NCBI GenBank assembly: GCA_035317605.1
Contig: DATHGT010000201.1
Span: 1 to 15,747, forward strand
Direction of reading: 5' to 3'
Length of the DNA: 15,747 bases
DNA from: DATHGT01 sp035317605
GTDB lineage: Bacteria > Methylomirabilota > Methylomirabilia > Rokubacteriales > CSP1-6
Positions 1 to 7,227 of this stretch are shown one piece after another. Positions within the stretch are counted from its first letter, which is position 1, and every line of letters starts with the position of its first letter. The notes under the pieces were generated by a model, which made no database searches, had not been told where the DNA came from, and saw only the letters and a list, made by a program, of their open reading frames with translations. A program made the translations under genes and the position numbers.

Positions 1-489
1 TCACGCGGCGGCTCGCCCGGTCCCCAGGTGGCGGCGATTCCGCCCGATCCCGTCTTAGATCTGAAGTCCCTCGGCCGTGGCGGCGGAGCCGGCGGACGCG
101 GGCAGGGGCGGGGAGGCATCGAGGGCGAGCCGGTCCCCCTCGACTCGCCGGACCCGAAGTACAGCGACTACCTCGACCGGGTCCGCCGGGCCATCAAGGA
201 CAAGTGGGGGTTTCCCTGCTCTGATGGAGCGCCGGATCGCTATGGATGCGTCCGGCGCGAGGGCGAGCTGATCATCGAGTTCGGCATCGCGAAGGACGGC
301 CACGTCCCGTTCATCTCGTTGAGGCAATCGACCGGCTCGGCCAACATGGATGCGTTCGCGCTCAACGCGATCCGGCTGGCTCAGCCCTTCCCGCCGGTGC
401 CGGACGTGATCAGCAAGACGGGGTTTCCGATCCTGGCCCGCTTCCGCTACATCCTCGTCGACCAGACGATGACCAACATCCTCAGATGA
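1..489 (+). CDS. TonB/TolA-like C-terminal domain protein (5' partial)
   Basis: The reading frame is open from the first base to a TGA at 487-489, so the true start lies upstream; the GTG at 28 is only the first internal start-like codon. About 162 residues are visible. The first 50 are rich in Gly, Pro and Arg, like the low-complexity linker of TonB/TolA proteins. From about base 163 (YLDRVRRAIKDKW) the pattern is that of a TonB C-terminal domain: an amphipathic helix, a beta strand with IIEFGIAKDG, a helix with MDAFALNAIR, then PFPPVPD and a last strand RFRYILV. Such proteins span the periplasm and couple inner-membrane proton motive force to outer-membrane receptors, or act with Pal in envelope constriction. 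Two cysteines (FPCSDG and YGCVRR) could form a periplasmic disulfide. Whether it is TonB or TolA cannot be decided without the N-terminus and upstream genes. No terminator is visible before the next promoter at 502. Confidence 0.8.
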   Translation, partial: SRGGSPGPQVAAIPPDPVLDLKSLGRGGGAGGRGQGRGGIEGEPVPLDSPDPKYSDYLDRVRRAIKDKWGFPCSDGAPDRYGCVRREGELIIEFGIAKDGHVPFISLRQSTGSANMDAFALNAIRLAQPFPPVPDVISKTGFPILARFRYILVDQTMTNILR

Positions 490-501
490 GCCGCCCGCGC
501 C

Positions 502-531
502 TTGACACCCGTGCCGGCGCCCCTGTAGCAT
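502..531 (+). promoter_or_regulatory. sigma70-type promoter for tRNA-Val and the thrS operon
   Basis: A perfect -35 box TTGACA (502-507) is followed after 18 bases by TAGCAT (526-531), preceded by TG as in extended -10 promoters. Transcription would start near 538, about 11 bases before the mature tRNA 5' end. No other promoter-like pair is visible between the tRNA and thrS, so this is the likely entry point for the whole translation operon. Confidence 0.7.
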
Positions 532-548
532 GGCCGTTACTCTTGGAT

Positions 549-623
549 AGGCTCGTAGCTCAGTGGGAGAGCGCCTCTCTGACGCAGAGGAGGTCGGCGG
601 TTCGAAACCGCCCGAGCCTACCA
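549..623 (+). tRNA. tRNA-Val (anticodon GAC)
   Basis: A full cloverleaf can be drawn. The acceptor stem AGGCTCG (549-555) pairs with CGAGCCT (613-619), with discriminator A620 and an encoded CCA at 621-623. The D stem is GCTC/GAGC (558-561/569-572). The anticodon stem is CCTCT/AGAGG with loop CTGACGC, giving anticodon GAC at 581-583 (reads GUC and GUU valine codons). The T stem is GGCGG/CCGCC with loop TTCGAAA. It lies 17 bases after a promoter -10 box and 37 bases before thrS with no terminator between, so it is probably the first element of the thrS transcript and is released by RNase P and 3' processing. Confidence 0.97.
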
Positions 624-660
624 TTTCACGGGGCTCGCACGATCACCGCTCAAGGAGTGT

Positions 661-2454
661 ATGGCCGAAGCTGAAGAAGACCGTCATCTCAAGCTGACCG
701 GCGAGTTCGACTGCGACCCCTCGCCCCTCTCGATGGTTCGGCATTCCACCTCGCACGTCATGGCTCAGGCCGTCCGGCGGCTGTTCCCCGGCGTCAAGGT
801 CGCTATCGGTCCGGCCATCGAGGACGGGTTCTATTACGATTTCGCCAAGCCCGAGCCGTTCACGCCTGACGATCTCGAACGCGTCGAGAAGACCATGCGC
901 GAGATCGTCAAGGCCGATCTGCCCTTCGAGCGGCGCGAGATGGACCGGCACGAGGCCATCGGCTTCTTCCGCGAGCATGACGAGCCGTTCAAGGTCGAGA
1001 TCCTGGAGGGCATCGACGCGCCTCGCGTGTCGCTCTACCAGCAGGGCGAGTTCGTCGATCTCTGCCGGGGACCGCACGTCGCGTCCACCGGGGCGATCAA
1101 GGCGTTCAAGTTGCTCTCGTCGTCCGGGGCCTACTGGCGCGGCGACGAGAAGAACCCGATGCTCCAGCGCATCTACGGCACGGCCTGGCTCACCCAAGAG
1201 GACCTCGACCAGTATCTCTGGCGGCTCGAGGAGGCCAAGAAGCGCGATCACCGAAAGCTCGGGCGAGAGCTGGACCTGTTCGATTTCTACGACATCGCGC
1301 CGGGCGCGCCGTTCTGGCTGCCCAACGGCATGATCCTCGTCCGGGAGCTGGAGAAGTTCGCGCGCGAGCACCTCGACGCGCGCGGCTACCAGGAGATCTC
1401 GACCCCGATCCTCGTGAACAAGCGGCTGTGGGAGCAGTCCGGGCACTGGGAGCTTTACCAGGACAACATGTTCAAGGTCGAGATCGAGGGCGAGGTCTTC
1501 AGCCTCAAGCCCATGAACTGCCCCGAGTCGTCGCTCGTCTACAAGCGCGCGCTGCGCTCGTACCGCGACCTTCCCATTCGCCTGAGCGAGATGGGACGCG
1601 ACCACCGCAACGAGCGGTCGGGCACGCTCACCGGCTTGGTGCGGGTGCGCCAGTTCACCCAGGACGACGCGCACATCTACTGCCGCCCCGATCAGCTGCA
1701 GGACGAGCTCAGCTCGCTGTTCGGGCTGGTGCGGGAGTGGTACAAGACCTTCGGCCTCGAGCCCTCGTTCAAGCTCTCGACGCGGCCGGAGAAGTATCTG
1801 GGGACCGTCGAGCAGTGGGATGCCGCCGAGCAGGCGCTGCACGACGCGCTCAAGGCCAACGGTCTGGCCTACGCGCTGAACCCGGGCGACGGGGCCTTCT
1901 ACGGTCCCAAGATCGACGTGGACGTGCAGGACGTGCTGGGACGCCGCTGGCAGATCGCGACGATCCAGGTCGATCTCACGATGCTGCCCGAGCGGTTTCA
2001 GCTCGAGTACATCGACGCCGACGGCCAGCCCAAGCGCCCGGTGGCGATCCACCGGGCGATCTTCGGCTCCTACGAGCGCTTCATCGGGATCATCACCGAG
2101 CACTATGCCGGCGCCTTTCCCACCTGGCTGGCGCCCGTGCAGGCGCGCGTGCTGCCCATCAGCGAGAAGCACGCCGAGTACGCGCGCGAGGTCTGGGGCC
2201 GACTGCGCGCGGCGCGCGTCCGGGCCGAACTGGACGACCGCAACGAGAAGCTCGGGTATCGCATCCGCGAGGCGCAGGTGCGAAAGGTCCCGTACATGCT
2301 CGTGGCCGGCGAGCGCGAGAAGCAGAACGGCACCGTGAGCGTCCGCCATCGCAGCGGCGAAGACCTGGGCGCCATCCCCGTCGATCGCGTGCTCGCCGAC
2401 CTCGCCGCCGAGATCGCCTCCCGGTCCGCCAGCCTCACCGTAGGCCGTTCGTGA
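661..2454 (+). CDS. thrS: Threonyl-tRNA synthetase lacking the TGS domain
   Basis: A 597-residue class II synthetase that charges tRNA-Thr. The editing domain (about 25-190) keeps all four catalytic positions: H28 and H32 (HSTSH) and C135 and H139 (CRGPH), matching E. coli H73, H77, C182 and H186. The catalytic core (about 205-480) has motif 2 (HRNERSGTLTGLVRVRQFTQ), the zinc ligands C287 (PMNCP), H338 (DDAHIY) and H464 (AIHRAIFGSYERF, motif 3 region). The anticodon-binding domain is about 488-590. The protein is 45 residues shorter than E. coli ThrRS, and every motif is shifted by that amount, because the N-terminal TGS (N1) domain is missing. The start is well supported: AAGGAG at 652-657 precedes ATG 661, and the tRNA ends at 623, leaving no room for a TGS domain. 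It is followed 38 bases later by infC, the conserved neighbour. Confidence 0.97.
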   Translation: MAEAEEDRHLKLTGEFDCDPSPLSMVRHSTSHVMAQAVRRLFPGVKVAIGPAIEDGFYYDFAKPEPFTPDDLERVEKTMREIVKADLPFERREMDRHEAIGFFREHDEPFKVEILEGIDAPRVSLYQQGEFVDLCRGPHVASTGAIKAFKLLSSSGAYWRGDEKNPMLQRIYGTAWLTQEDLDQYLWRLEEAKKRDHRKLGRELDLFDFYDIAPGAPFWLPNGMILVRELEKFAREHLDARGYQEISTPILVNKRLWEQSGHWELYQDNMFKVEIEGEVFSLKPMNCPESSLVYKRALRSYRDLPIRLSEMGRDHRNERSGTLTGLVRVRQFTQDDAHIYCRPDQLQDELSSLFGLVREWYKTFGLEPSFKLSTRPEKYLGTVEQWDAAEQALHDALKANGLAYALNPGDGAFYGPKIDVDVQDVLGRRWQIATIQVDLTMLPERFQLEYIDADGQPKRPVAIHRAIFGSYERFIGIITEHYAGAFPTWLAPVQARVLPISEKHAEYAREVWGRLRAARVRAELDDRNEKLGYRIREAQVRKVPYMLVAGEREKQNGTVSVRHRSGEDLGAIPVDRVLADLAAEIASRSASLTVGRS

Positions 2455-2478
2455 CCCTGCCTTCCACCGCTGTCAACT

Positions 2479-2484
2479 GAGGAG
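2479..2484 (+). promoter_or_regulatory. Ribosome binding site that places the infC start at ATC 2493
   Basis: GAGGAG at 2479-2484 is the only Shine-Dalgarno-like sequence ahead of the conserved IF3 N-terminus. An 8-base spacer separates it from ATC 2493, an ideal distance. The in-frame GTG at 2484 shares its first base with the last base of this motif and has no ribosome binding site of its own, so it is a poor start candidate. Confidence 0.75.
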
Positions 2485-2492
2485 TGACGCCT

Positions 2493-3017
2493 ATCAGCCA
2501 ACAACAGCGAACCGACATTCGTATCAACGAAGGCATCCGGGCCCGCGAGGTGCGCGTGGTCAGTGCCGAGGGCGAGCAGCTCGGCATCATGACGATCCAG
2601 GAGGCGCTGGAGGCGGCCCGCTCGCGCGACTTCGACCTCGTCGAGGTGGCGTCCGAGGCCCAACCGCCGGTCTGCCGCATCATGGACTTCGGCAAGTACA
2701 AGTACACGCAGGCGCGGCGGCAGAAGGAAGCGCGGAAGAAGCAGACGACCATCCTGGTCAAGGAAGTGAAGATGGGGCCCAAGACCGAGAAGCACGACTT
2801 CGAGTTCAAGCTCAAGCACGTGCGGCGCTTCCTCGAGGAAGGCCACAAGGCCAAGGTCACCGTCCGCTTCAAGGGGCGCGAGATGGCGCACACCGAGCTC
2901 GGGTGGAAGATGCTGAACCGGATGGTGGAGGCGGTGTCGGACATCGCGGTCACCGAGAACAACCCCAGGATGGAAGGCCGCATGCTCCACATCATGCTGA
3001 GCCCGAAGGCTCACTGA
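2493..3017 (+). CDS. infC: Translation initiation factor IF-3 (probable ATC start)
   Basis: IF3 binds the 30S subunit, prevents premature 50S joining and proofreads the start codon and initiator tRNA. From ATC 2493 the product has 174 residues. The N domain begins with the family hallmark RINEGIRAREVRVV (10-23) and ends with PVCRIMDFGKYKY (59-71). A basic linker (about 72-85) follows, then the C domain (about 86-174) with KHDFEFKLKHVRRFL and VTVRFKGREMAH. Starting at the in-frame GTG 2484 would add only three residues and would overlap the Shine-Dalgarno. Non-AUG/GUG/UUG infC starts are established (AUU in E. coli, AUC in Myxococcus xanthus) and let IF3 repress its own synthesis, because it rejects abnormal start codons. 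The same autoregulation is inferred here. The gene sits between thrS and rpmI as in most bacteria. Confidence 0.93.
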   Translation: MSQQQRTDIRINEGIRAREVRVVSAEGEQLGIMTIQEALEAARSRDFDLVEVASEAQPPVCRIMDFGKYKYTQARRQKEARKKQTTILVKEVKMGPKTEKHDFEFKLKHVRRFLEEGHKAKVTVRFKGREMAHTELGWKMLNRMVEAVSDIAVTENNPRMEGRMLHIMLSPKAH

Positions 3018-3147
3018 TTGACATGGGGGATACGAGGCGCACCCCCGATTCATTTCCGAAGGGGGCTACGCCCCCCTCAGGCTCCCCCGGCCTCGGTGGC
3101 TCGCACACGCCCCGGCGGAGCCGGGGCGCGGCTCGAATGGAGGCCAC
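3018..3147 (+). promoter_or_regulatory. Structured infC-rpmI leader, candidate L20-type operator
   Basis: This 130-nt gap contains three potential hairpins. They are G5/C5 at 3025-3029/3042-3046, GGGGGC/GCCCCC at 3061-3066/3070-3075 with a TAC loop, and a 9-bp stem CGCCCCGGC/GCCGGGGCG at 3108-3116/3120-3128 with a GGA loop. A further C5 run (3084-3088) could compete for either G5 run. GGCCTC at 3089-3094 is exactly complementary to GAGGCC at 3140-3145, which covers part of the rpmI Shine-Dalgarno. None of the hairpins is followed by a T tract, so they do not look like intrinsic terminators. In other bacteria ribosomal protein L20 represses rpmI-rplT (or the operon) by binding leader RNA. That role here is inferred from position and structure only. 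A palindromic REP-like repeat is the alternative. Confidence 0.45.
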
Positions 3148-3345
3148 ATGCCGAAGATGAAGACGAAGCGGGGCGCGGCCAAGCGCCTGAAGAAGACGGG
3201 GACCGGTAAGCTCAAGCGGGCCGGGGGCTGGAAGCAGCACAAGCTCGAGGGCAAGTCGCCCAAGCGGCGGCGGGGGTTGCGCAAGTCGAAGATCGTGGCG
3301 AAGGCCGACGAGGCGCGGCTTCAAGTCCTGGTCCCGTACCTGTAG
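3148..3345 (+). CDS. rpmI: 50S ribosomal protein L35
   Basis: A 65-residue, strongly basic protein beginning MPKMKTKRGAAKRLKKTGTG, the L35 signature, and continuing with the usual KxxRxGxxHxLxxKSPKRxRxL-type pattern (here AGGWKQHKLEGKSPKRRRGL). L35 is a small component of the large ribosomal subunit, and 65 residues is the normal length. GGAGG at 3139-3143 lies 4 bases before ATG 3148. The gene stands between infC and rplT as in most bacteria. The ribosome binding site may be masked by the upstream leader, so translation may be controlled there. Confidence 0.97.
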   Translation: MPKMKTKRGAAKRLKKTGTGKLKRAGGWKQHKLEGKSPKRRRGLRKSKIVAKADEARLQVLVPYL

Positions 3346-3378
3346 ACTGAGTGATCCGATCGAAGGAGGACCTGTTCC

Positions 3379-3729
3379 ATGCCACGGGCAAAAGGCGGCG
3401 CGAAGACGCGCCAGCGTCGCAAGAAGATCCTCAAGAAGGCCAAGGGCTACTTCGGCGGCCGGCGCAAGCTCTACCGCACAGCGGCCGAGACCGTCCTGCG
3501 GGCCGGGGCGTTCGCCTATAGCGGGCGCAAGCAGAAGAAGCGGCAGGCGCGGTCGCTGTGGATCGTGCGGATCAACGCGGGCTGCCGGCTGGCCGGCCTG
3601 TCGTATTCCGTGTTCATGGCCGGATTGAAGAAGGCCGGGATCACGCTCGACCGGAAAGTCCTGGCCGAGCTGGCGGTGGTCGACCCCAAGGCGTTCGAGA
3701 AGCTCGCCGAGACCGCCAAGACCGCCTGA
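3379..3729 (+). CDS. rplT: 50S ribosomal protein L20
   Basis: A 116-residue basic protein matching L20 throughout: N-terminal extension MPRAKGGAKTRQRRKKILKK, then AKGYFGGRRKLYRTAAETV, RKQKKRQARSLWIVRINAGC and a globular C-terminus (YSVFMAGLKKAGITLDRKVLAELAV). L20 binds 23S rRNA early in 50S assembly and in several bacteria is also the translational repressor of its own operon through its C-terminal domain. An excellent ribosome binding site, AAGGAGG at 3363-3369, precedes ATG 3379. Only 33 bases separate it from rpmI, and pheS follows after 9 bases, so all three are expected on one transcript. Confidence 0.97.
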   Translation: MPRAKGGAKTRQRRKKILKKAKGYFGGRRKLYRTAAETVLRAGAFAYSGRKQKKRQARSLWIVRINAGCRLAGLSYSVFMAGLKKAGITLDRKVLAELAVVDPKAFEKLAETAKTA

Positions 3730-3738
3730 GCTGAGACC

Positions 3739-4764
3739 GTGGGTCACCCGCGCGTCGACGCGATCCTCGAAGGGGCGCGCGGAGCCGCCGTCGCCGCCCG
3801 CTCGGCGGCGGAACTCGAAGAGGTCCGCATCCGCTTTCTCGGGCGCCAGGGCGAGCTGACCCAGCTGCTGCGGTCGCTGGGCGCGCTCTCCCCCGCCGAG
3901 CGTCCGCTGGTCGGGGCCGCCGCCAACGAGGCCAAGCGCGAGCTGGAGGCGCTGCTGGAGAGCCGCCTCGCGGAGGCGCGCGAGACCGAGCGCACCCAGG
4001 CCCGGCGAGAGCAACGGCTGGACCTCACGTTGCCGGGACGCCGACCGCGCCTCGGGGCGATTCACCCGCTCACCCGTGTGCACGACGAGATCGTCACGAT
4101 CTTCGCCGGCCTCGGGTTCTCCCTCGCCGAGGGGCCGGAGATCGAGACCGACTACTACAACTTCGAGGCCCTCAACATTCCGGCCGATCATCCCGCCCGC
4201 GACATGCAGGACACGTTCTACCTGCCCGGTGGACTGCTGCTGCGCACCCACACCTCACCCGTGCAGGTGCGGACCATGCTCGCCAAGCGGCCTCCGGTAC
4301 GCATCGTGGTGCCCGGGCGCGTGCATCGTCGCGACATTCCCGACGCCACGCATTCGCCGGTGTTCCACCAGGTCGAGGGCCTCGCCGTCGACCGTCACGT
4401 CACGATGGCCGACCTCAAGGGCACACTCGAGCTGTTCGCCCGTGAGATGTTCGGGGCGCGCTCGCGGATCCGCTTCCGGCCCTCGTTCTTCCCGTTCACC
4501 GAGCCGTCGGCCGAGGTGGACGTGCTGTGCTTCCTGTGCGGCGGCGACGGCTGTCGCGTGTGCAAGCAGTCGGGCTGGCTCGAGATCCTGGGCTCCGGCA
4601 TGGTCCATCCGCGCGTGCTGGCCAACGTCGGCTACGACACCGAAGCCTTCACGGGATGGGCCTTCGGCATGGGGATCGAGCGCATCGCAATGCTCAAATA
4701 CGGGGTCGACGACATTCGGCTGTTCTACGAGAATGATCTGCGATTCCTCGCGCAGTTCGCCTGA
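3739..4764 (+). CDS. pheS: Phenylalanyl-tRNA synthetase alpha subunit
   Basis: A 341-residue catalytic subunit of the (alpha-beta)2 PheRS that attaches phenylalanine to tRNA-Phe. The N-terminal coiled-coil arm that contacts tRNA occupies about 1-95. The class II core follows, with IHPLTRVHDEIVTIFAGLGF (108-127), EGPEIETDYYNFEALNIP (131-148), motif 2 GRVHRRDIPDATHSPVFHQ (193-211) and motif 3 GWAFGMGIERIAML (306-319). Four cysteines (C264, C267, C272, C275; CFLCGGDGCRVC) form the metal-binding-like knuckle common in many bacterial PheS proteins. The GTG start at 3739 has only a weak GAG upstream. It lies 9 bases after the rplT stop and gives an N-terminus that aligns with E. coli PheS, so coupling to rplT is likely. 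There is no separate leader or attenuator ahead of it. Confidence 0.96.
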   Translation: MGHPRVDAILEGARGAAVAARSAAELEEVRIRFLGRQGELTQLLRSLGALSPAERPLVGAAANEAKRELEALLESRLAEARETERTQARREQRLDLTLPGRRPRLGAIHPLTRVHDEIVTIFAGLGFSLAEGPEIETDYYNFEALNIPADHPARDMQDTFYLPGGLLLRTHTSPVQVRTMLAKRPPVRIVVPGRVHRRDIPDATHSPVFHQVEGLAVDRHVTMADLKGTLELFAREMFGARSRIRFRPSFFPFTEPSAEVDVLCFLCGGDGCRVCKQSGWLEILGSGMVHPRVLANVGYDTEAFTGWAFGMGIERIAMLKYGVDDIRLFYENDLRFLAQFA

Positions 4765-4770
4765 ATCGCG

Positions 4771-7227
4771 ATGAAGATTCCCTACAACTGGGTCCGGGAG
4801 TTCGTCGAGCTGAGCCTGTCGCCCGAGGCGGCGGCGGATCGGCTCGTGAACGCGGGCATCGAGGTCGCCAGCGTCACCCGGGTGGCGCCCGCGGGACTGT
4901 CCGGCATCGTGGTCGGCGAGATCGAGGCGATCGAGCGCGAGCTGGGCGAGAGCCAGGGACACCGGCTGGTCCTGTGTCGCGTCAGCACCGGGCGCGAGCG
5001 CTTCTCGGTGATCTGCGGCGCTCCCAACGCGGCGGTGGGGGTGCGAGCGGCGTTCGCCCCGCCCGGGGCCACGCTGCCCGGCGCCGCCGCCGGAGAGACG
5101 CGACGGATCGCGGTGGCCCGCATCCGCGGCGTCGAGTCGCAGGGGATGCTGTGCTCGGAGCGCGAGCTGGGCCTGGGCGACGAGCACGAGCGCGGCATCC
5201 TCACGCTGGCCCAGGACGCGCCGCTCGGCGCGGATCTCGTCGCGCACCTCGGTCTCGACGACAGCGTGCTCGACGTCGAGATCACGCCCAACCGTCCGGA
5301 CTGCCTCTCGGTCGTCGGCGTCGCGCGGGAACTGGCCGCCCTCACCGGGGCGCCCCTGCGCGCTCCCGAGATCGCGGTGAAGGAATCGGGGGAGCCGGTG
5401 TCCGATCTCGCGCGGGTGAGGATCGACGCGCCCGACCTCTGTGCCCGCTACACGGTGCGCGTGATCAGCGACGTGCGGGTGGGACCGTCGCCGGCGTGGA
5501 TGGCCGCGCGGCTGCGCGCGGTCGGGCTCCGCCCGATCAGCAACGTGGTCGACGTCACCAACTACGTCCTGTGGGAGCTGGGTCACCCGCTCCACGCGTT
5601 CGACCATGCCACCGTACGCGCGAGTACGATCGTCGTTCGACGAGGGCGCGTCGGCGAAAGCTTCCGCACGCTCGACGGCCAGGACCGCGAGCTCGCCGAT
5701 TCCATGTGCGTGATCGCCGATCCGGAACGGGCGATTGGTCTGGCCGGCGTGATGGGCGGCGCCAATACCGAGGTGTCCGACGCGACCACGCGGGTGCTGC
5801 TGGAGAGCGCGTGGTTCGATCCGGCGACGACGCGGCGGACCGCGCGAGCGCTCGGGCTTCGCACCGACGCCGCCTACCGGTTCGAGCGGGGCGCCGACAT
5901 CGAGGCGCTGGTCGCCGCCAACGATCGCGCGGCGCAGCTCGTGGCCGAGCTGGCCGGGGGCAGCGTCGCGCGCGGCCTGCTCGACGTCTATCCGCGCCCG
6001 CGGCCGCGCCCGCGCGTGCGGCTCCGGATGTCCCGCGTCGGGCGCGTGCTCGGCATCGCGCCGCCCCGCGCCGACGCGCGGCGGATCCTCGTCGGCCTCG
6101 GGCTGCCCGTGGAGGATCGCGGCGAGGACCTCGAAGTCGACGTGCCGAGCTTCCGCCGCGACCTCGCGGTCGAGGACGACTTGGTCGAAGAGATCATCCG
6201 CGTGTGGGGCTACGACAAGATCCCCTCGACGCTCGTGCCCACGACGGTCCAGCTCGTCGAGCGTCCCGAACGCGTTCGCCAGGCCGACGTCGTTCGCCGC
6301 GCGCTGGCGGCGGCGGGCTTGTCGGAAGCGGTGGGGTGGACGTTCACCGACGCACCCCACGCCGCCGCCCTGCCCACGTCCGCGGAGCCGCTCGCGCTCG
6401 TCAATCCGCTGAGCCAGGATGCCGCGTTCTTGCGCGATCATCCACTGGCCGGTGTGTTGAGCGCGATCGCGCTGAACCTGCGCCGTCAGCACGCGAGCGT
6501 GCGGCTCTTCGAGATCGCCAGGACGTACGAGCGTCGCGACGGCGGGACGGCGGAGCCGCGCTGGGCCGCGCTCGCGGTGAGTGGCCAGCGCGGGGAGCCC
6601 GCCTGGTACCGCGCCGTCGAGAGCGTGGACGTCTACGACGCCAAGGGCCTGGCCGAGCACGCGCTCGCGACCCTCGGCCTCGCGGCAACCGTGGGGATGG
6701 GCGGGACGCTTTCCGGCTTCGAGGACGATTGTCACGGCGCCCTGGTGGCCGCCGACGGCACCGTGCTCGCGGAGTTCGGCGAGATCTCCGCGCGCGTGCG
6801 GGCGGCGTTCGACGTCGAGGCGCCCGTCTTCGCCGCCGTCGTGTCGCTCGACGCGGCCCTGGAGGCCGCGCGGACGCCGGGACGAGCCAGCGCTGGGCTC
6901 GGCGACTCGTCGTCGGGCACGTTCCGCTACGAGCCGCTGCCGCGATACCCTGCGGTGCAGCGGGACGTCGCGTTCGTCATCGAGGCGGGCTCGGCGGCGA
7001 CCGCGGCGCGCATCGAGTCGGCGATGCGTGAGCTGGCCGGAGCGTTGCTGCGCGGACTCACGCCCTTCGACGTCTTCCGTTTTCCGGACGGGCGCCGGAG
7101 CCTTGCCTGGCGGCTCACGTTTCAGGCCGAGGATCGGACCTTGACCGACGAAGAGATCAATGCCATCCAGGAGCGCGTGGCGCGCGGAGTGAGCGAGCGG
7201 TTCCACGTCGCGTGGCGGGGAGTGTGA
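4771..7227 (+). CDS. pheT: Phenylalanyl-tRNA synthetase beta subunit
   Basis: An 818-residue non-catalytic partner of PheS. Domain order is canonical. The N-terminal MKIPYNWVREFVEL and an EMAP/OB-type tRNA-binding domain occupy about 39-150. The EITPNRPDCLSVVGVARELA motif is at about 170-189. The B3/B4 editing domain (about 210-375) includes RPISNVVDVTNYVLWELGHP and LHAFD. B5 (about 405-480) contains FRRDLAVEDDLVEEIIRVWG. A catalytic-like core without active-site motifs follows, then the ferredoxin-fold anticodon-binding domain (about 718-818), with RYPAVQRDVAFV, SLAWRLTFQ and DRTLTDEEIN. It begins 6 bases after the pheS stop without a clear Shine-Dalgarno, which suggests translational coupling that keeps the two subunits equimolar. 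Length is slightly above the E. coli 795 residues. Its stop codon directly abuts the next start. Confidence 0.96.
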   Translation: MKIPYNWVREFVELSLSPEAAADRLVNAGIEVASVTRVAPAGLSGIVVGEIEAIERELGESQGHRLVLCRVSTGRERFSVICGAPNAAVGVRAAFAPPGATLPGAAAGETRRIAVARIRGVESQGMLCSERELGLGDEHERGILTLAQDAPLGADLVAHLGLDDSVLDVEITPNRPDCLSVVGVARELAALTGAPLRAPEIAVKESGEPVSDLARVRIDAPDLCARYTVRVISDVRVGPSPAWMAARLRAVGLRPISNVVDVTNYVLWELGHPLHAFDHATVRASTIVVRRGRVGESFRTLDGQDRELADSMCVIADPERAIGLAGVMGGANTEVSDATTRVLLESAWFDPATTRRTARALGLRTDAAYRFERGADIEALVAANDRAAQLVAELAGGSVARGLLDVYPRPRPRPRVRLRMSRVGRVLGIAPPRADARRILVGLGLPVEDRGEDLEVDVPSFRRDLAVEDDLVEEIIRVWGYDKIPSTLVPTTVQLVERPERVRQADVVRRALAAAGLSEAVGWTFTDAPHAAALPTSAEPLALVNPLSQDAAFLRDHPLAGVLSAIALNLRRQHASVRLFEIARTYERRDGGTAEPRWAALAVSGQRGEPAWYRAVESVDVYDAKGLAEHALATLGLAATVGMGGTLSGFEDDCHGALVAADGTVLAEFGEISARVRAAFDVEAPVFAAVVSLDAALEAARTPGRASAGLGDSSSGTFRYEPLPRYPAVQRDVAFVIEAGSAATAARIESAMRELAGALLRGLTPFDVFRFPDGRRSLAWRLTFQAEDRTLTDEEINAIQERVARGVSERFHVAWRGV

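Noticed and set aside
643..2349. A 568-codon open frame on the minus strand opposite thrS
   Set aside because: Same shadow effect; thrS on the plus strand has every catalytic residue and a good ribosome binding site.
3108..3128. An intrinsic terminator between infC and rpmI
   Set aside because: The 9-bp stem is strong, but no T run follows (CGGCTCGAATGG comes next), and rpmI-rplT need a transcript from upstream because no promoter is visible.
3730..3738. A phe leader peptide or T-box attenuator for pheST
   Set aside because: Only 9 bases separate rplT and pheS, leaving no room for a leader peptide, antiterminator or terminator.
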